From Bryoerythrophyllum caledonicum (taxonomy: Eukaryota > Streptophyta > Bryopsida > Pottiales > Pottiaceae), in NCBI GenBank assembly GCA_963971425.1, contig OZ020523.1, positions 10,846,867 through 10,910,866 of the forward strand: a stretch of DNA of 64,000 nt, given 5' to 3'. A model generated the notes under the pieces. It ran no database searches and was not told the origin of the DNA. It saw only the letters and a program-made list of their open reading frames with translations. Below are positions 1 to 13,158 of this stretch, piece by piece (positions within the stretch are counted from its first letter, which is position 1; each line of letters opens with the position of its first letter). A program made the translations under genes and the position numbers.

Positions 1-1491
1 GTGCCCGATATTCTCTTGGTGAACTTGGATTGTTGTGTCACAAAGCGTGTGCCGGATCGCTTCTGCAACATCCTTCACAAGGTACCCTTCTCGTTCCCAA
101 ATCATACAGCATTGTTTTCTTGTCCATATCACAAGATGCGTGCCTCAAAATCGACGGAGTATCGCATTAGTATCGCCTAAATATCCTCCGGGTCTGGCAC
201 AACCACGATCGGAGTTTTGCATGGAACTACATGTACGAGAGATGGTAGCCCACTTGCCTCGTGTAGCACATTCATGTCCAAGCTTGAAGACTAATTTTAT
301 GCGCAGGTCGTTGGCGCTACTCCTTTGCAGAGGGCTGGTTCATAGGTGGAATCTCTGTACTCTGATGCTCCATGTTGCTGCCGTTTCAGGAGTCCACAGG
401 GAAGTTGGAGCTTCAAGCTGAGCATCTTGGTGTCGGATTCTTGAGCAGAGCGCGTGCGGATCTTTGTGGATCGCTTCAGCAATAGCAGGTACTGTCTCCC
501 TCTGTTCTTGCGGGTACTTTTGTGGATAGACATTGCAGTCCAACTATCTTGTGCTCTTCTAGAATGTCTTGAAATGTTGATGTGTTGAAATGTTGAAATG
601 TTGAATGTCAAGAAATTTTGTGTTACAACAGTTAACCTAGTAGCCAATGTCACCTTCGCCACATGTGTTAATCTATGATAGCGTTTTACTCATATCGACG
701 AGCATTTTGAAGAAACTAAATTATCACATAATCTCCTACATGAGTAGCATGAGCATCTGTATCTTTATTTTGGTGGAAGTAGCGTATGAAATGAAAGACT
801 ACAGCCTATATGGAATGTCTAGAATGGGTGGAAATAGTTATCATCTGTAGTGTACCATTCTGTGAAGTACATTAAGTGTCATGTGAAACGGACTAGGTTA
901 TGAAGCGGACATATGCTACTGCAGTTGCGGAATGTCGAATTATGTGGTCATTCTGCTGGAACACTCTCATGCCACTTCTGTTTGAGAGTCCACAACCTAA
1001 GCACATGTAATCATGTGTATAATGAGAACCCTATCTTGTTTAGAAACCACAAGTAATAATGATATCATCATAGTATCTTGCTTTTGAGTAGTGGCATCAA
1101 GTCTATTGTGAGTCAAATACAAGTGTGTTGATATATAATTATAATATTGTATATGATTTTGGGATCGTGTACGTTGGATGATTTTAATGAGGTAGATCAT
1201 ACGAAATGCTCAATTGACTTCTCTCTTCAATATTGGTGTAGTTGACCCATACCCTTGGCATGCCATTTAAAGTGTATGTGTGCAATAGTAATTGTTGTAA
1301 TACTTCGTAGAGCTTGTAGAGAGTAAATTTTTGCTATGTTAGGTTTTATGATTGTAAGTACACATATCAAAGACAACTAGTGGTGAAAGTCATGTGATTG
1401 ATGATGTGTAGATTACAGTTGGATTGTGGGGCATCAACAACGGTGTAAAGGTTTATCATGTGAGCAACATTTTGAGTAGTGTTGTGATATC
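1..1491. other. Upstream region; possible glycosyltransferase remnant at the left edge
   Basis: No intact gene is visible. On the minus strand, bases 135 to 1 read as a short stretch containing GYLVKDVAEAIRHTL, which resembles the C-terminal helix of plant UDP-glycosyltransferases. It runs off the window edge and is followed by stops, so it would be a fragment at best. Bases 560-620 hold a run of TGTTGAAATGTTGAA-like words. The rest is AT-rich and unremarkable up to the start codon of the ROCO gene. Confidence 0.2.
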
Positions 1492-4400
1492 ATGGTTGGA
1501 TCTTCGTGTGGCACGTTGGGTAGGCTTTCCTCTCTAACATTAGAGGAGAGGAGCAGTGTCTCCAAGGCGTGTCATATTCCGTGCGATCGGGGATGTGCAC
1601 CTCGTGAATGCACAATCGTGCTACCCAAGGATGTGTTCCTGTACGAACAATTTGATGAGTCAAAGAAGTGTGGTTATTTTGCGTTCCGTTGGTGGTATGA
1701 GATGGTTTTCATCTCAAATGATAACCTTGTGCGCACACTATCAAAATGTGCGAATGTTGAGGGAGTTTTTATCGAACTTCGTACTGGTAAAGATAGGGAG
1801 GTTGAAGTTGGAGATGGTCATGAGGCTCTGAAGGCATTGTTCAAGTCATTGGAGACCGTATCATCCCTCCAAAGCTTGGAAGTTCGGAACTTAGATTCAT
1901 CTCGACTCTCTGCTATAGATGCAGAAGTTGTTTTCAAAGTGCTTGGAGTGCACAAATCTTTGCTCAGGTGTGATATTCAATTTGTCATGTCTTTACCTAC
2001 ATGAGCATCGGTTGTAAAAGTGTTGGTGGGGTCTCTACTACAGAATTCCGCTCTTCAACAATTTTCATTAAGTGTTACTGGGCATGGGAGATCAAGGAGT
2101 TTGTCTGATGAGATTGCCCAAGAATCAAATGCAGTTTCGAAAGAGTTGAGGAAGTATATGAAGGCCTCTAATGTCCTCACAACATTACACCTCAATTTTT
2201 GGACTGGTGTTGAATTGGAACAATTGATGGATGATCTTCATGACAACATACAATTGCAAGTCTTGATTCTTGATCGTATGAGGGGCAAATATAGTGGAGG
2301 TATGATGAAGATGGGAGAGATGTTGCGAAATAACAATAGCATTGAAGAACTTCGTATTGTACGATCGTCATTGATGGGCAAGGAGATGAAGCCGTTGGTT
2401 CAAGCATTGATTCCAGAAGCTAAATCTGGAATCCAACCCAACACTCACATCAAGAAGCTTTGTTTGGATGGGGTAACAATTGAAGACGAGGAAGGGGTGG
2501 AGCAGTTGGCGTCTTTGTTGCGATCCACTACTTGTTTGACAACTTTGGAATTGTTTGGCTTGAATATTTATCAAGAGGATCATGAATATGTCAATGAGAG
2601 TATTGAAACTCTCTTCAATTCATTACAATCCAATGCATCCTTGGAGGTATTGGACTTGAGTGGTTGCAAAGGAATTGGAGGGAAGCATGTGTTGGGAATG
2701 ATTATGGATATGCTCTTGCACAATCACACCTTGAGGATTATTGAGTTGCGCAGAACCGGTTTGGAGAAAGATGGAGATGTTGAGATTGTACATGCGGAGT
2801 TGCGGACAAGAGAAAAGATTGATCCAATGTTGGAGCAAGCAATCCGAAGCTTAGAACATGTGCCTCCAAATTTTGCTCGTGTGTTCTTGTGTGGAGACCC
2901 TGAAGCAGGTATGTCTATAATTGATGTAACTTAGAATAATCTTCCACTCATCTTGGATGCATTAGTACCATCATAAGTGACAATGCTAGTTAGGTATGTA
3001 GAAATCATAAAAGGAAAGTATGTACCATGTGAGGAAAGTGATGTAATCGGTTGTTGAATAATACATATAGATTCCAAGTATGAAGAATGAGATTCACTAA
3101 CATTTCCAAAATAACATAAGAATTATTTTAGTAGAATCTGTGCCTTGTACTACTAGGTTCCAAGTTCATACACCATATTTGAATTGAAATTTCTTTCACC
3201 CGAAACACTCATACCTGAAGACCCTCTCTTTTCTCAAATTGCATTGAAGTGGTGATGACTAGAATTGAATCAAACATTAGGATAACTTGAATTATACTTA
3301 GAGCCTTAAAGAATTAAGACAATTGATGAATCTTATAAATTGGAGTACATATTTGTTATGATTCAAGGGCATGGAAATGTTCAATTTGGAAATTGTGTGT
3401 GCAAATATGAGTGTTTGTGTGTGTCATGATAAACTTGTCGAGCAATGAATGAATTGTACAATGTGCGTTTTAGTCTACAAAATTTGCTTATGGTGAAAGA
3501 AAGCATCGTGTCTATGAATTTGCTAAGTTCATTTATCATACTTGATGCAAATACCTCCTATCAAGATTATAAATTACTCATCAATGATCATGATTTTTCT
3601 TATTTGATATATCTTTGCAGGGAAAACAACTCTTTGTAATAGGTGGAGAGAAATTGCTGACAAGCAAGCCGAACCATCCAGTGCTAGAAAGCGAAGTAGG
3701 TTCTACAAATTATTCCATCCCGATGCAATGAAGAAGTCCAAGAAAGTTATTGCAAGTCAAAAGTATGCACCACTTTTGGACCCCTCTGAGCGCACTCGTG
3801 GCATTGAAGTCCACAAATTGATTTGGGAAGGCACCCACATTAGCTTGTGGGATATGGCTGGCCAATTGGAGTACCATGCTTTTCATGATCTAGTACTTCC
3901 AAACCAATCTGCGAAAGGAGAAGGGTGTTTCTACTTTGTTGTTTGTGATCCATCGAAGTATAATTGGAATCAGAATGGAGAGAGACCATCATCCAAATTG
4001 GAGGGTGATATTGAGTATTGGTTGATGTTCTTGGCCTCCAACACAAGGCATTCATCATCTTATCGTCCTCATGTCACCTTCCTCATGACACATCATGACA
4101 AGTGGCAAACACGCAACATCATATGCATGATTTTGAAGAAGACTGTCTCCAAGTTGAAAACCAAGTTTCAACAAGTCCTTGATTTTGATCAAGATTTGGA
4201 TTACATCGTCATGGATAATTCGGCATCTTATAATCATGCTGAAATGGTGAAAATGCGAGTGGAACGATACTTGAAGCAATTGTGCTTGAAATTGCCAAAA
4301 GTGTTGAAAGCTTCTTTGGAGCTACAATCTAATGTTACCCAATGGTGCTTAGCGAATGGCAATGACCATATTTTGAAATGGGAGGACTTTTCAAGAGACC

Positions 4401-6378
4401 TTTTCGCACAAGTGGAAGGATTGAAACCATGGAAAGTCAAAGATGGTGAATGTCTTGAAAAGCTCAAGAAACATACAATGAAGGCTTTGCATAGTGGTGG
4501 CCACATTTTATTCTTCGAAGATATTGATTTGGTCATCATGAGTCCAGATTGGTTTTGCAACCATGTCATTGGCAATATTTTGTTCAATTGCTCAACTTTG
4601 AGCAAGGCATGCGATGGTGAGGAAAATGGCATCATAACTCAAGACGATTTCACTGAACTATGTAAGAATGTTCTAGGTCTTGGACTACACAATGATCATT
4701 ATGAGGAAACTTTGGAGATCATGAAGAAGCTTCAAATCTGCTACGAAGATCAAGATGACAAGATCATGATACCATCGCTTTTGACCAATACACAAGATTC
4801 AATGGATTGGGGTATGGCATTTCACCGAGGTACTCGATGGCATAATTTTGTGGGTACAAAATTGGCGAGCAAAGATGATACAATCACTTTGCCAAGTGAA
4901 GGATTTTTTCCTCGTGTTCAGGTTGGTACCCCACCAATCCAAATGAAGCTATGCTTAATGTTTTCACATTCAACTTCGATTTTAACATAAATTGATGTGA
5001 GTTTGTTTACTGTTGGTTGCATAGTTTCATAATGCTTGGTTTTATCTATTCTTAGGTGTTTTTTCATGACAAGTTTGCTACAAGCTCGTACAAGGTCTAT
5101 AGAAATGTCATATCCTTCATCTACAAGGACATGAATGTCTTCATTGTGCGAAAAGATGGTTCGATCAACATCATGTCTCAATCTGCTAGTAGTGAAGATG
5201 GAGATCATGCTCACCATGAACTCCATAAGATGATCATCAAGCACATCAACGATCTTCGGCAGAAGCCTACATTAGGATGTCCGGGAGTCATTTTGGAGGA
5301 ACATAGTATATGGCCAAGATGTGTGGAACACCCTTTCAATAGAAAACTACAAAGTGTATCTAGAAAGCACTTAAGAGATGTGGTATTACGCACCGGCGAT
5401 CTAAAGTTTGAATACCAATGGATGGACGAGAAGAATTGTGCCGAAGCTATTTGTGCTAGCGAGTTGTTGGGAGATGAAGAGTGGCATAAGGTCTTGGATC
5501 ATCGTGCCCATGTGTTGAAGGAAATGGTTGAAGTATTGGATCAACGACTGGCTACATCAAGTGGAGGTGACAAAGGTCCAAGTGGTCCAAGAAGTGATAA
5601 TGAAGCCAATAAGCCTTCTGGTAGTGATCTTCGACATCCCATTTTGGCAAGGATAGAGTCTTTGAAGAAGTTGATACAATGCAATCACAAGGAAGTAATG
5701 GAGAGATTGAACATCATGGAATCCAAGATCATCCGCTCTCAAGAGGCATTAGCTGCTCGAGTATGTTCCAACATTGATGAGCTTATAAAATGCTCACTGC
5801 ATCTAAAGAACTTCAAGTTTCCAAAGCTTCCATATATTATGCAACTCAATGACTCCAAGAAGAGGTGCTTTCTTTTCAAAGCAATGCCTGGCCTCAAGAA
5901 GTGTCATCTTAATTTCCGATGTGAGCACAATGATTATGGTTTCCACACCATGGAAGATCAGCCCGGTTGTGAGATCCTTGTTAGCAGCAAGAACGTACGA
6001 CGATTTGGAATGGTCATGTATTGGGGGCTCGTGACAACAACAATGCTTTGGAAGGTGGGTGCCCATCTAGTAGCGCCAGGAATGGGGAACATGGTGCCTG
6101 ATCTTGCACAAGGGTTGGCAACAATTCTTGATACTCCAGGGGTTTTGGATGTGTCCGAACCAAAGGGTCAAATCTTGGAACGCCTACCGGCGGAGTTCAA
6201 GACTAATTCGGTGATTAGTCTTGAGGACAACGAACAAGCAAAGGAATGGTTGGTAAACTTATTGGAAACAAAGGGTCGATCAATCTATGATATGTTCAAC
6301 CTTACTCAAGTGGTGTATACAAGTAAGTCTAGCAAGAAAGTAGAGATTGGATGGGTGTGCGATGCACACAAGCCTTGA
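1492..6378 (+). CDS. ROCO-family protein (LRR-Roc-COR, TORNADO1-like), three exons, one in-frame stop
   Basis: Exons are 1492-2908, 3621-4921 and 5056-6378; both introns have GT/AG ends and keep frame. Exon 1 encodes ribonuclease-inhibitor-type leucine-rich repeats (about 1830-2790). The Roc GTPase follows: the Walker A motif GDPEAGKTT is assembled across intron 1, the G3 motif WDMAGQ lies at 3848-3865 and a G4-like THHDK at 4088-4102. The COR-like part covers the end of exon 2 and exon 3, followed by a helical C-terminus. In the plant family these proteins act in growth and polarity signalling (TORNADO1) and are expanded in bryophytes and lycophytes; the role of this copy is unknown. A TGA at 2002-2004 breaks exon 1 while the frame continues unchanged on both sides. 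It is therefore a recent pseudogene or is translated from an internal start, for example the ATG at 2158. Confidence 0.8.
2002..2004 (+). other. In-frame TGA inside the LRR exon
   Basis: The codons before (MSLPT) and after (ASVVKVLVG) belong to one uninterrupted LRR reading frame and there is no splice signal around the stop. It looks like a single nonsense change, plausibly CGA to TGA. Confidence 0.7.
2909..3620 (+). other. Intron 1 of the ROCO gene, phase 1, within the P-loop
   Basis: The donor reads GCAG|GTATGT and the acceptor ATCTTTGCAG|GG after a T-rich tract. Joining them restores the Walker A motif GDPEAGKTT, which is strong internal support for splicing. The intron is AT-rich with no other feature. 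Confidence 0.9.
4922..5055 (+). other. Intron 2 of the ROCO gene, phase 0
   Basis: The donor is GTTCAG|GTTGGT and the acceptor TATTCTTAG|GTG. Removing 134 bp joins FPRVQ to VFFHDKF in frame. Confidence 0.8.
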
Positions 6379-8865
6379 GAGCAACATTAACATCACGACT
6401 GTAGTTACACACAAAGGACACGATTGAGGATCTGTGATGCTCTTTCTAGTTGCACCTCCTTTTTGATTGATGGCTTGTTGATCATATTGTGAATACGGAT
6501 GGGCATCATTGTGATGTTGCACTCTTTATATTAATGCCACATGAGAGGTAGAAGAATCAAGAATCATATTTAAGCACAATGAAGCCTTGTTCTCTTTTGG
6601 AGGGTAAGAAACATGTGGACTTCGAACTTGGCAAGGTATTGTAACCAAGGTGGATATTTGTGGAATGAAGCTGGTAGTAGGCATCTTAAGTGGCATCTAA
6701 TTTTTGAGTTGTTGGAGTTGTGAGGATTTGGCTAAATATCATTTAGAGCCTTAGACTCTTTAAGCTTTGTTGTAGCTACATACAATGCCTATTGTGGAGG
6801 TAGTATACTTGAAGCAATAAATCATACAGTCAATGTATGCAAATTGATTATTCTAATGCTCAATTCATATATATGAGATGAAGTCTTGTAAGAGCTTAAA
6901 CATAAGGATAAGATGTACTCCTTAATTAGAAATTGCAATATTTAGATGTTACTTTGGAGGAGTGTGGATCTGGTTGTATTTGTGCCTATTTAAACCATAA
7001 CCATGTAAGTGTTTAAGACCCATGCAAATGGTTCCTATCTGTAATGGACTTGTGTAGTGCAACTAATTACCACTTTGATTATTGTTGATTTATAATGTAT
7101 TCAATAGTTCATATTTCAAAAAAATGATTATTTTTAGAGTGAGTAATTTTCATTCATGGAAAGGTTGTACTATATAATGCTATCATAAATTATCAAGGAC
7201 AATATTGATATAGGAAATGTAAGAAGCGATAACTTAAAGGCCTGGAATTTATATGGAATTTCCCACTTTAAGATCATAGAGGAGGTTGGAGTTGCATACT
7301 TAAGAGCACATTATGAACTTCAAACAAAATATTTAAGTGGCCAACTTCAAATATCATAATTTGAGCCCAACGTGGTGACAAATTTATCTCCACCATTCTT
7401 GAATCTTGATTTACTTTGGTCTCTTTACAATTTTTAAGAAAGTGGTGTTAGCTATTTAAACGGAAATCTCAACGTTCATTAAAGAGTAGAGTTCAAGTTT
7501 TGGAGTTATTTGTTGTTTAAGAAATTCTACTTTGTATAGTTCTTTTCATAAACTTTAAAGGATAAGTAGAAAAAAATTATTTCCCATCCAAGCTATTTAA
7601 AAAATCTATAGAAATCTAGAAAAGGTTTTGGAATCCATTGAATTGATATATTGTAAATATTTATTTGCTCTCATTTCAAATTTATCTATGTATAATTTTC
7701 ATTCTTAAGTTAACTTTAATATAGTGCATACAATACATAGAACCATTTTACACCATAAATTATTTGAATATATTGAATATAACCACTCTGACTCACTTTG
7801 TTAAAGAATTTTCCTTAAGATATCTACTTTAATTCAGAAATTTTACAAGTTAATTCTCTTTCAATATAATATTTTTGAATTTTAGCCAATATTATTCGAA
7901 TACAAGTTTTTAGTGCCTATATTGTCTTGCATCATAGGTGTAAAAATGACATTTAATGTGATAATGATTCTAATATATAACTTAAATATTTGATAAATTT
8001 GAACAATGAAATAATCAAAGATAATCTTTGATGAAATAAAAGATTTAAAAAAACTTTTAAAAAAACTATTTTAAAAAAAGAAAAGAAAATCTAAAGGGTT
8101 TGTAAATAGTTGTTAAGGTTTTCAAGGAATTCCTATTTTAATGAGGAGTCGTGAAGAAATTAGATGATTTCCTTTGAAAATTTCAAATATTTAAATATTT
8201 AAAAGGCGGCATTATTTCGTGCCGTATTGGACAATTAACTTTTTGACGCCGGGCTGGTATGGCACGACCATCAATCTATAAGTGTAGTTAATGTTACATT
8301 TCAAAATCTATCACGCTCGTAAGTGATGGTCGCGCTATAGCCAACCCAACATTAGAGGGTTAGGTTCATGAAATTTTAGTGGAAGCAAGAAAACATTGTT
8401 AAATGAACAATCCCATGAATTTTTTTTACTTTGTCAGATGAAAAGAGTGGGCAATTTATAATTTATAATGCCTATAACATCACAATTTATAGACTTCTTT
8501 AAATGTTATCCAAATTCTCAATAAGGTGTCCTCACTTTTAATTTTGGTACTACCATATTTTCAAACTTAATACTAACTATACCAATAGAAGAGCTTCGAG
8601 GTCTCTCATCTAGAGTTTTTATTGACCTTTGTTTGGCTAAGAGTTAGAATAAACGGTGTTAGGTAGTAATTTTTGGTTTTTGACCACCGCTTGAGTTTTG
8701 GCTTACTAGTGGATGGACCTGGCCAATAGGACGGATTTCCTCCTTCGCCACTTTCATCCTCCAGACGAATGAACCCAACTAGATGGATGAATTTCCATCC
8801 AGACCAGTTTCATCTGCTATTATGGATGAGGTTAGGGATTTTGGCACCATGTAGGGAACGCTTTG

Positions 8866-8870
<5 letters not shown>
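6379..8870. other. AT-rich intergenic DNA
   Basis: No open frame of note, RNA gene or repeat boundary is visible. A slightly less AT-rich island with CGs sits at about 8210-8350 and has no recognisable content. Confidence 0.6.

Positions 8871-8941
<71 letters not shown>
8871..8941. repeat. (TC)n microsatellite
   Basis: About 70 bp of uninterrupted TC dinucleotides. Any open frame through it is only a Leu/Ser run and is not a gene. Confidence 0.95.
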
Positions 8942-8943
<2 letters not shown>

Positions 8944-11071
8944 ATCTCTGTCCAAGAGAAATTGCTAAATACTCAAATATCACGCGATATTTAATGAAAA
9001 GCATTTGCCACCCTCCATCATCCCGGTATTTTTTACATGTATTATCATACGATATTACTACAACGTAATTACCACCGACAATAGAGGGACACGGCCAGGT
9101 ACATACGACCTGGATTGGATATAGACCAGGTTTAAAACACGTACCAACAGTTAATACAAAGCATGCAAAAGCGGGTTTTTTACTCTACTATGTTTTCCAC
9201 ACGCAAATATCCATATACTTGGAATACAAAACGGAAAAGACAAATAACCTCTCCATTAAGAGGAATTCTAGCTCACCCAACTATACTAATACCACCAAAT
9301 CTGCAAAGAATTTGGTTCTTGATGATTCTTGATAGGTCACCTACGGCACTTATACTACCACAACACATGGGTACAATGTTCCATTTTATGGACCGTCAAA
9401 GGACGCCCAAAGCCAGTGATTTTCTTCTTCCAAGAAATCTGGTCTTCATTGAAACTGGCTTCAATGAAATATTATGGGATACTGGTACGTCAATCTTGAT
9501 CTCAAAGTCGATCTCAGCTTTCATTCCAGAGAGTTTGGTTGTGCTCACAAGCACTACATGAACTTATGGGCAAGTCCTACTCACTTCTGTTTGAGGGTTT
9601 GTTGCAAGCCAAGTCTGAGTTCACGTTGTAATGCCTGCATGTAACCAGAATCGCTGTAGGTTCTCATGGAAGTCACGAGGTAATTCTGGTTTAGGACAGG
9701 ATATCAAGTTAGCATAGAGGTCATGCCCTGATAAGCAGTTTCTTATTCGGGAGTTTTTTTCACTCAGTTGGTTCGGATTCGCCGATAAACGCTCGGTATT
9801 CACAAACACTGTAGCGGATCAGGAATGCCAAATCTCAGGAACGACGGTCGATATGTTGTTTAAGCCCAGCTGACCAACGAGTGACAAAAAGGTAGTGCTC
9901 TGTACAAGTTTTTGTCCAAACAAACTATCTGATACGCTTTTTACAGGTCTGTACAAGACCTGTTGCTCATGACGAGTGCAAAGCGTCTGACAACATAGTT
10001 TGGGATGACGCACGAGTAGAAACTATGTTGGAGCCACGATCGGTGGATGGTCGTGTGCTTGTGCTTGTGTTTGTATTCGTCTTTTCCGCATGTAATATTA
10101 TGCATGCATACAGAAACGATGTTGGTTAAACGGCGAATGAGTACTTACTTCTTTCCTACTGCTACGTCGATACTGTCAAACAGGAACGTGGCTTGTATTA
10201 GCACCTCTGCACCTGTGTGTATTCACAGTGTGTGTGTAAGCCATGCATGGACTCACTCACGGTGTTTTTACAGTGACCCGACGAACCGCAGCCTGTTAAC
10301 GTACTGCCGCGACCTATTTTTTCGTAACTGAGTGATGGCTCCGACTATCACCGAGGTTGAGGACACCAACCCGGCAATACAGGTTCTTTGGACAGTAATG
10401 AGATATGAGTAACAAATATGCTGATATGAAAGTTTGTGGTCTCGATTGTTGTTGAACTTGTAAATTTACGCGTTGATAAAACGTGATTTTGCGTGACGAT
10501 TAATCGATATCTGCGACAGTGATAACAAGCAGTTGCCATGCTGAAGACACCTTGCGTACAATTGCTAACAAACGTCATGTCTGTTGGTTGTTATGGGCGC
10601 AGGCGAGGCGTGGCGACCTCAGATATGGATTTAATTTAATCCGACTTCACCTCAACTCCGTATTGTCGTTTACTAGTACTTTTTTGCTGAAGTTTTCATA
10701 ACTACCAGTACGATCAATATGCTAAAAAATCACTCACAGCGTACTACTTTTTTGTTCTTCCTGAGATGTTCAGGGATACATCATTACTACTAATACAGCA
10801 CATTCATGATCTTCCTAAAAGAACTTAGAATTCCTTACGAGTTTAAGAGAAATGACTCATCTGAGTACGGATTTTTTCTATATAGATTTTTTCTATATGT
10901 TCTGTGTCTAGATATATCAGCTCTAGTTCCCAACTGCACTGTCAAAATGATTTGGTGACATAGCTACACTGATGCATGAAGTTGCAACAATATTGCTACA
11001 GTGATATCACACACTGTCTAGACGCGTATAGAATGTGCCCAGAAATGGGGTGACACAAACAAAAAAAGCTA
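8942..11071. other. Intergenic DNA without recognisable genes
   Basis: Base composition is more balanced than in neighbouring intergenic DNA and short open frames occur on both strands (for example 9163-9561). None has recognisable domains, a coherent homologous reading, or splice partners I could join. It could be old decayed transposon sequence, but I see no terminal repeats. Confidence 0.5.
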
Positions 11072-11082
11072 CTCTCTCTCTT

Positions 11083-11154
<72 letters not shown>

Positions 11155-11181
11155 GCTCTCTCCCTCTCCCTCTCTCTTTCA
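11072..11181. repeat. (CT)n microsatellite
   Basis: About 100 bp of CT repeats with a few TTTC and CCCT interruptions at both ends. Confidence 0.95.
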
Positions 11182-12035
11182 CAGCTCTTGGAGGTTGACC
11201 AAAGGTTAGATTTTAGAGGAGAATTAGGAAGTTAGAAGGAGATCTAGAAGTTATGAGACTTTGCCATGTACAAACTATGAACTAGCCAATAAAATCTGAC
11301 GTGATTTTAGGTTTTATAAATGTGTTTGAATAGATTAGGGTTTCTTGAGGATTTCTAGGTTTGATTGAGAAAAGCGTTAGTAGATCAATCTCTCTTTAAC
11401 ATTGGCAACCATGCACAAGTAGGCAACTATGATTTTGCGATTTGCAATTGGGGTTTTCAAAATTTTTGAGTGCTCTTATAGGGTTTTCAAATTGGTTTGA
11501 AGCGCTCTTCCATTAGGGTTTTGTGAGTTCTTGGGGTTTGTTGTCTTTGAGGATTTTGAGCAAACTGATGTTTAAATTGGGGATCTTGCAGCTAGCCATC
11601 AACTACAACGAGCCCGCAACATCAGCTAGCTAACTGTTGCAGTCAGCCATCAACTACAAGCAACCAATCGTCAGCCAGCCTTCAAATGTAACCAATCGTC
11701 AGCCAGCCTTCAAATGTAACCAATCGTCCGCACTAGTCAGCTATTAGGGTTTATGCAGCACCTCTCCCGGCAACAGCAGCCAACCAGCAACTGCAGCTAG
11801 CCATGTGCACTTGCCAATCATCAAGATTATTGCGACATCTCTCCCAACGACGGTAGCCACGGATCGGCAACCAACCATCTGCAGCAGCTAATAGGGAGCC
11901 ATAGTGGGTTTGGTGAGGTTTTGAAATTTTTAGTACTTGGGTCTGCTAGAGATCACCAACCCTCCATGAGCTGCAGACAACCATCAGTAACAGACAAACA
12001 CGAATCAACGGCGGCAAAAGTAGGGTGGTGTGGCC
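11182..12035. repeat. Intergenic DNA with a small 28-bp tandem repeat
   Basis: No gene. A 28-bp unit beginning AACCAATCGTCAGCCAGCC is present twice in a row (11662-11689 and 11690-11717) with the start of a third copy. The surrounding sequence has several degenerate CAGCCATCAACTACAA words. Confidence 0.6.
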
Positions 12036-12749
12036 TCAAAAGCTCTTGGGCATCCAACCCGCCATCGCTGCCCCATAGCCACCCACCGCTTTCTGTCCTA
12101 GCATTGGAATCACCTTAGCGCAACTTTCAAGCCACTTGACAGTTCCACCGACGTAGTGAGCCAAAATTTGCTCCTCAATAGTCGCTTTCCAAGGAGCTAG
12201 TTTCTTCTTACGGGAAGAAGAGTATTGTTGAACGAAGCCCTGGATCATCCTCATCTTCGCCACTAATGCGCGCTCCTCCAGGTTCCAGGTGCTTTCATCC
12301 TCCTTTTTCCCCGTGACATAACACCAGTTCGCAACAATATTGGTGGTTAGTGCGGTCACTTGTGTGTCCAACCACTCCGAATGCAACCAATAATTTGAGA
12401 AATTATTAAATTTCTCAGATTTATCAAGGTTTGACATTAATTCGTGTCGCATGTCAACCGTCAACTTGTGGTATCCCTCTTCGTTGTGGTTCAAATAGCT
12501 CCTCATCAACGCCCCTCTCGTTTGGCGGTTGTAAAACTCGACGGCAATCCCTCTACATTCAACCATGTATTCGTGCGGGGGCATGTCCGGATTTGGTGTC
12601 TTCTTCCGCCTCTTCCCGCTCGATGACGACGGATTCAATGATCCCGAAGTCAACTCCATGTTGGTGGACGGAAGCACAATCTCACCAACATCATCCAAAT
12701 CCATAAATTGGGGGCGCTTCTCCATTGACCTACTTCCTTCTCCCGCCAT
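12036..12749 (-). pseudogene. Truncated kinase-family protein (N-terminal domain only)
   Basis: The 237-residue frame starts MAGEGSRSMEK and has a basic patch GKRRKKTPNP. From about residue 55 it aligns by eye with the N-terminal domain of the kinase-like protein at 60484-61875. Shared features are a FY motif, the block EG..K...DMR.ELM, and a Trp-containing helix pair, ending with A.VI.M....GGY. That last block is the glycine-rich loop of the kinase fold in the longer protein; here the frame stops 13 residues after it, so the whole catalytic part is missing. The following DNA (11.2-12.0 kb) does not encode the rest. It is divergent from the RING-like gene, with about 410 bp between the two ATG positions. 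It may be a truncated pseudogene or a stand-alone form of the N-terminal domain. Confidence 0.6.
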
Positions 12750-13158
12750 ATGTGAGAGTCAACTCCCTACCGTGGTCGAAATTCCAAGTTGATGGTTTTA
12801 AAAAAAACCACAAAGAGTCTGGGTGCAATAAATGGGCCAAGCCCGACCACCCACCAAACTCACTTTCAGGCCGCAGAGCGAACTGACACGTGAGGCCTAG
12901 GGAGTGGACTTGGCAAAGAATAAAGACAAAAGTCCCCTATTTATGTGGTTTAGGGTTTTTTTGCGGAGACGTCCCCACCCCTACCCGGGGACCCTAGACC
13001 AGTGCTTCGTCTATCGGCTATATAATATCGTGCACACCCCTAATTGTCCCCGCCTCACATACTCCCTCTTCATCCACCTCTTAATTGAGTTGGTTGTAGG
13101 CGTCGTGTGAGGACTTCATCCATTCGAATCACATACATTATTCAAATTTTCCCCACCC
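12750..13158. promoter_or_regulatory. Divergent intergenic promoter region with GC-rich palindrome and TATA-like box
   Basis: Between two divergent genes. It holds a GC-rich element at 12964-12997 (GGAGACGTCCCC, then CCCTACCCGGGGACCC) of the class seen upstream of the RING paralogue and of the hAT gene. A TATATAAT box lies at 13019-13026, about 140 bp before the ATG position at 13159. The stretch from 13030 to 13158 is alignable by eye with the upstream region of the paralogue at 16690-16820. Confidence 0.5.

Noticed and set aside
35-421. 128-residue plus-strand frame at the left edge
   Set aside because: No domain or homologous reading. The opposite strand has the only weakly recognisable peptide, and that is a fragment.
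8769-9068. Open frame through the (TC)n repeat
   Set aside because: Half of it is a Leu/Ser dipeptide run from the microsatellite; the flanks show no domain. The same applies to 11035-11235.
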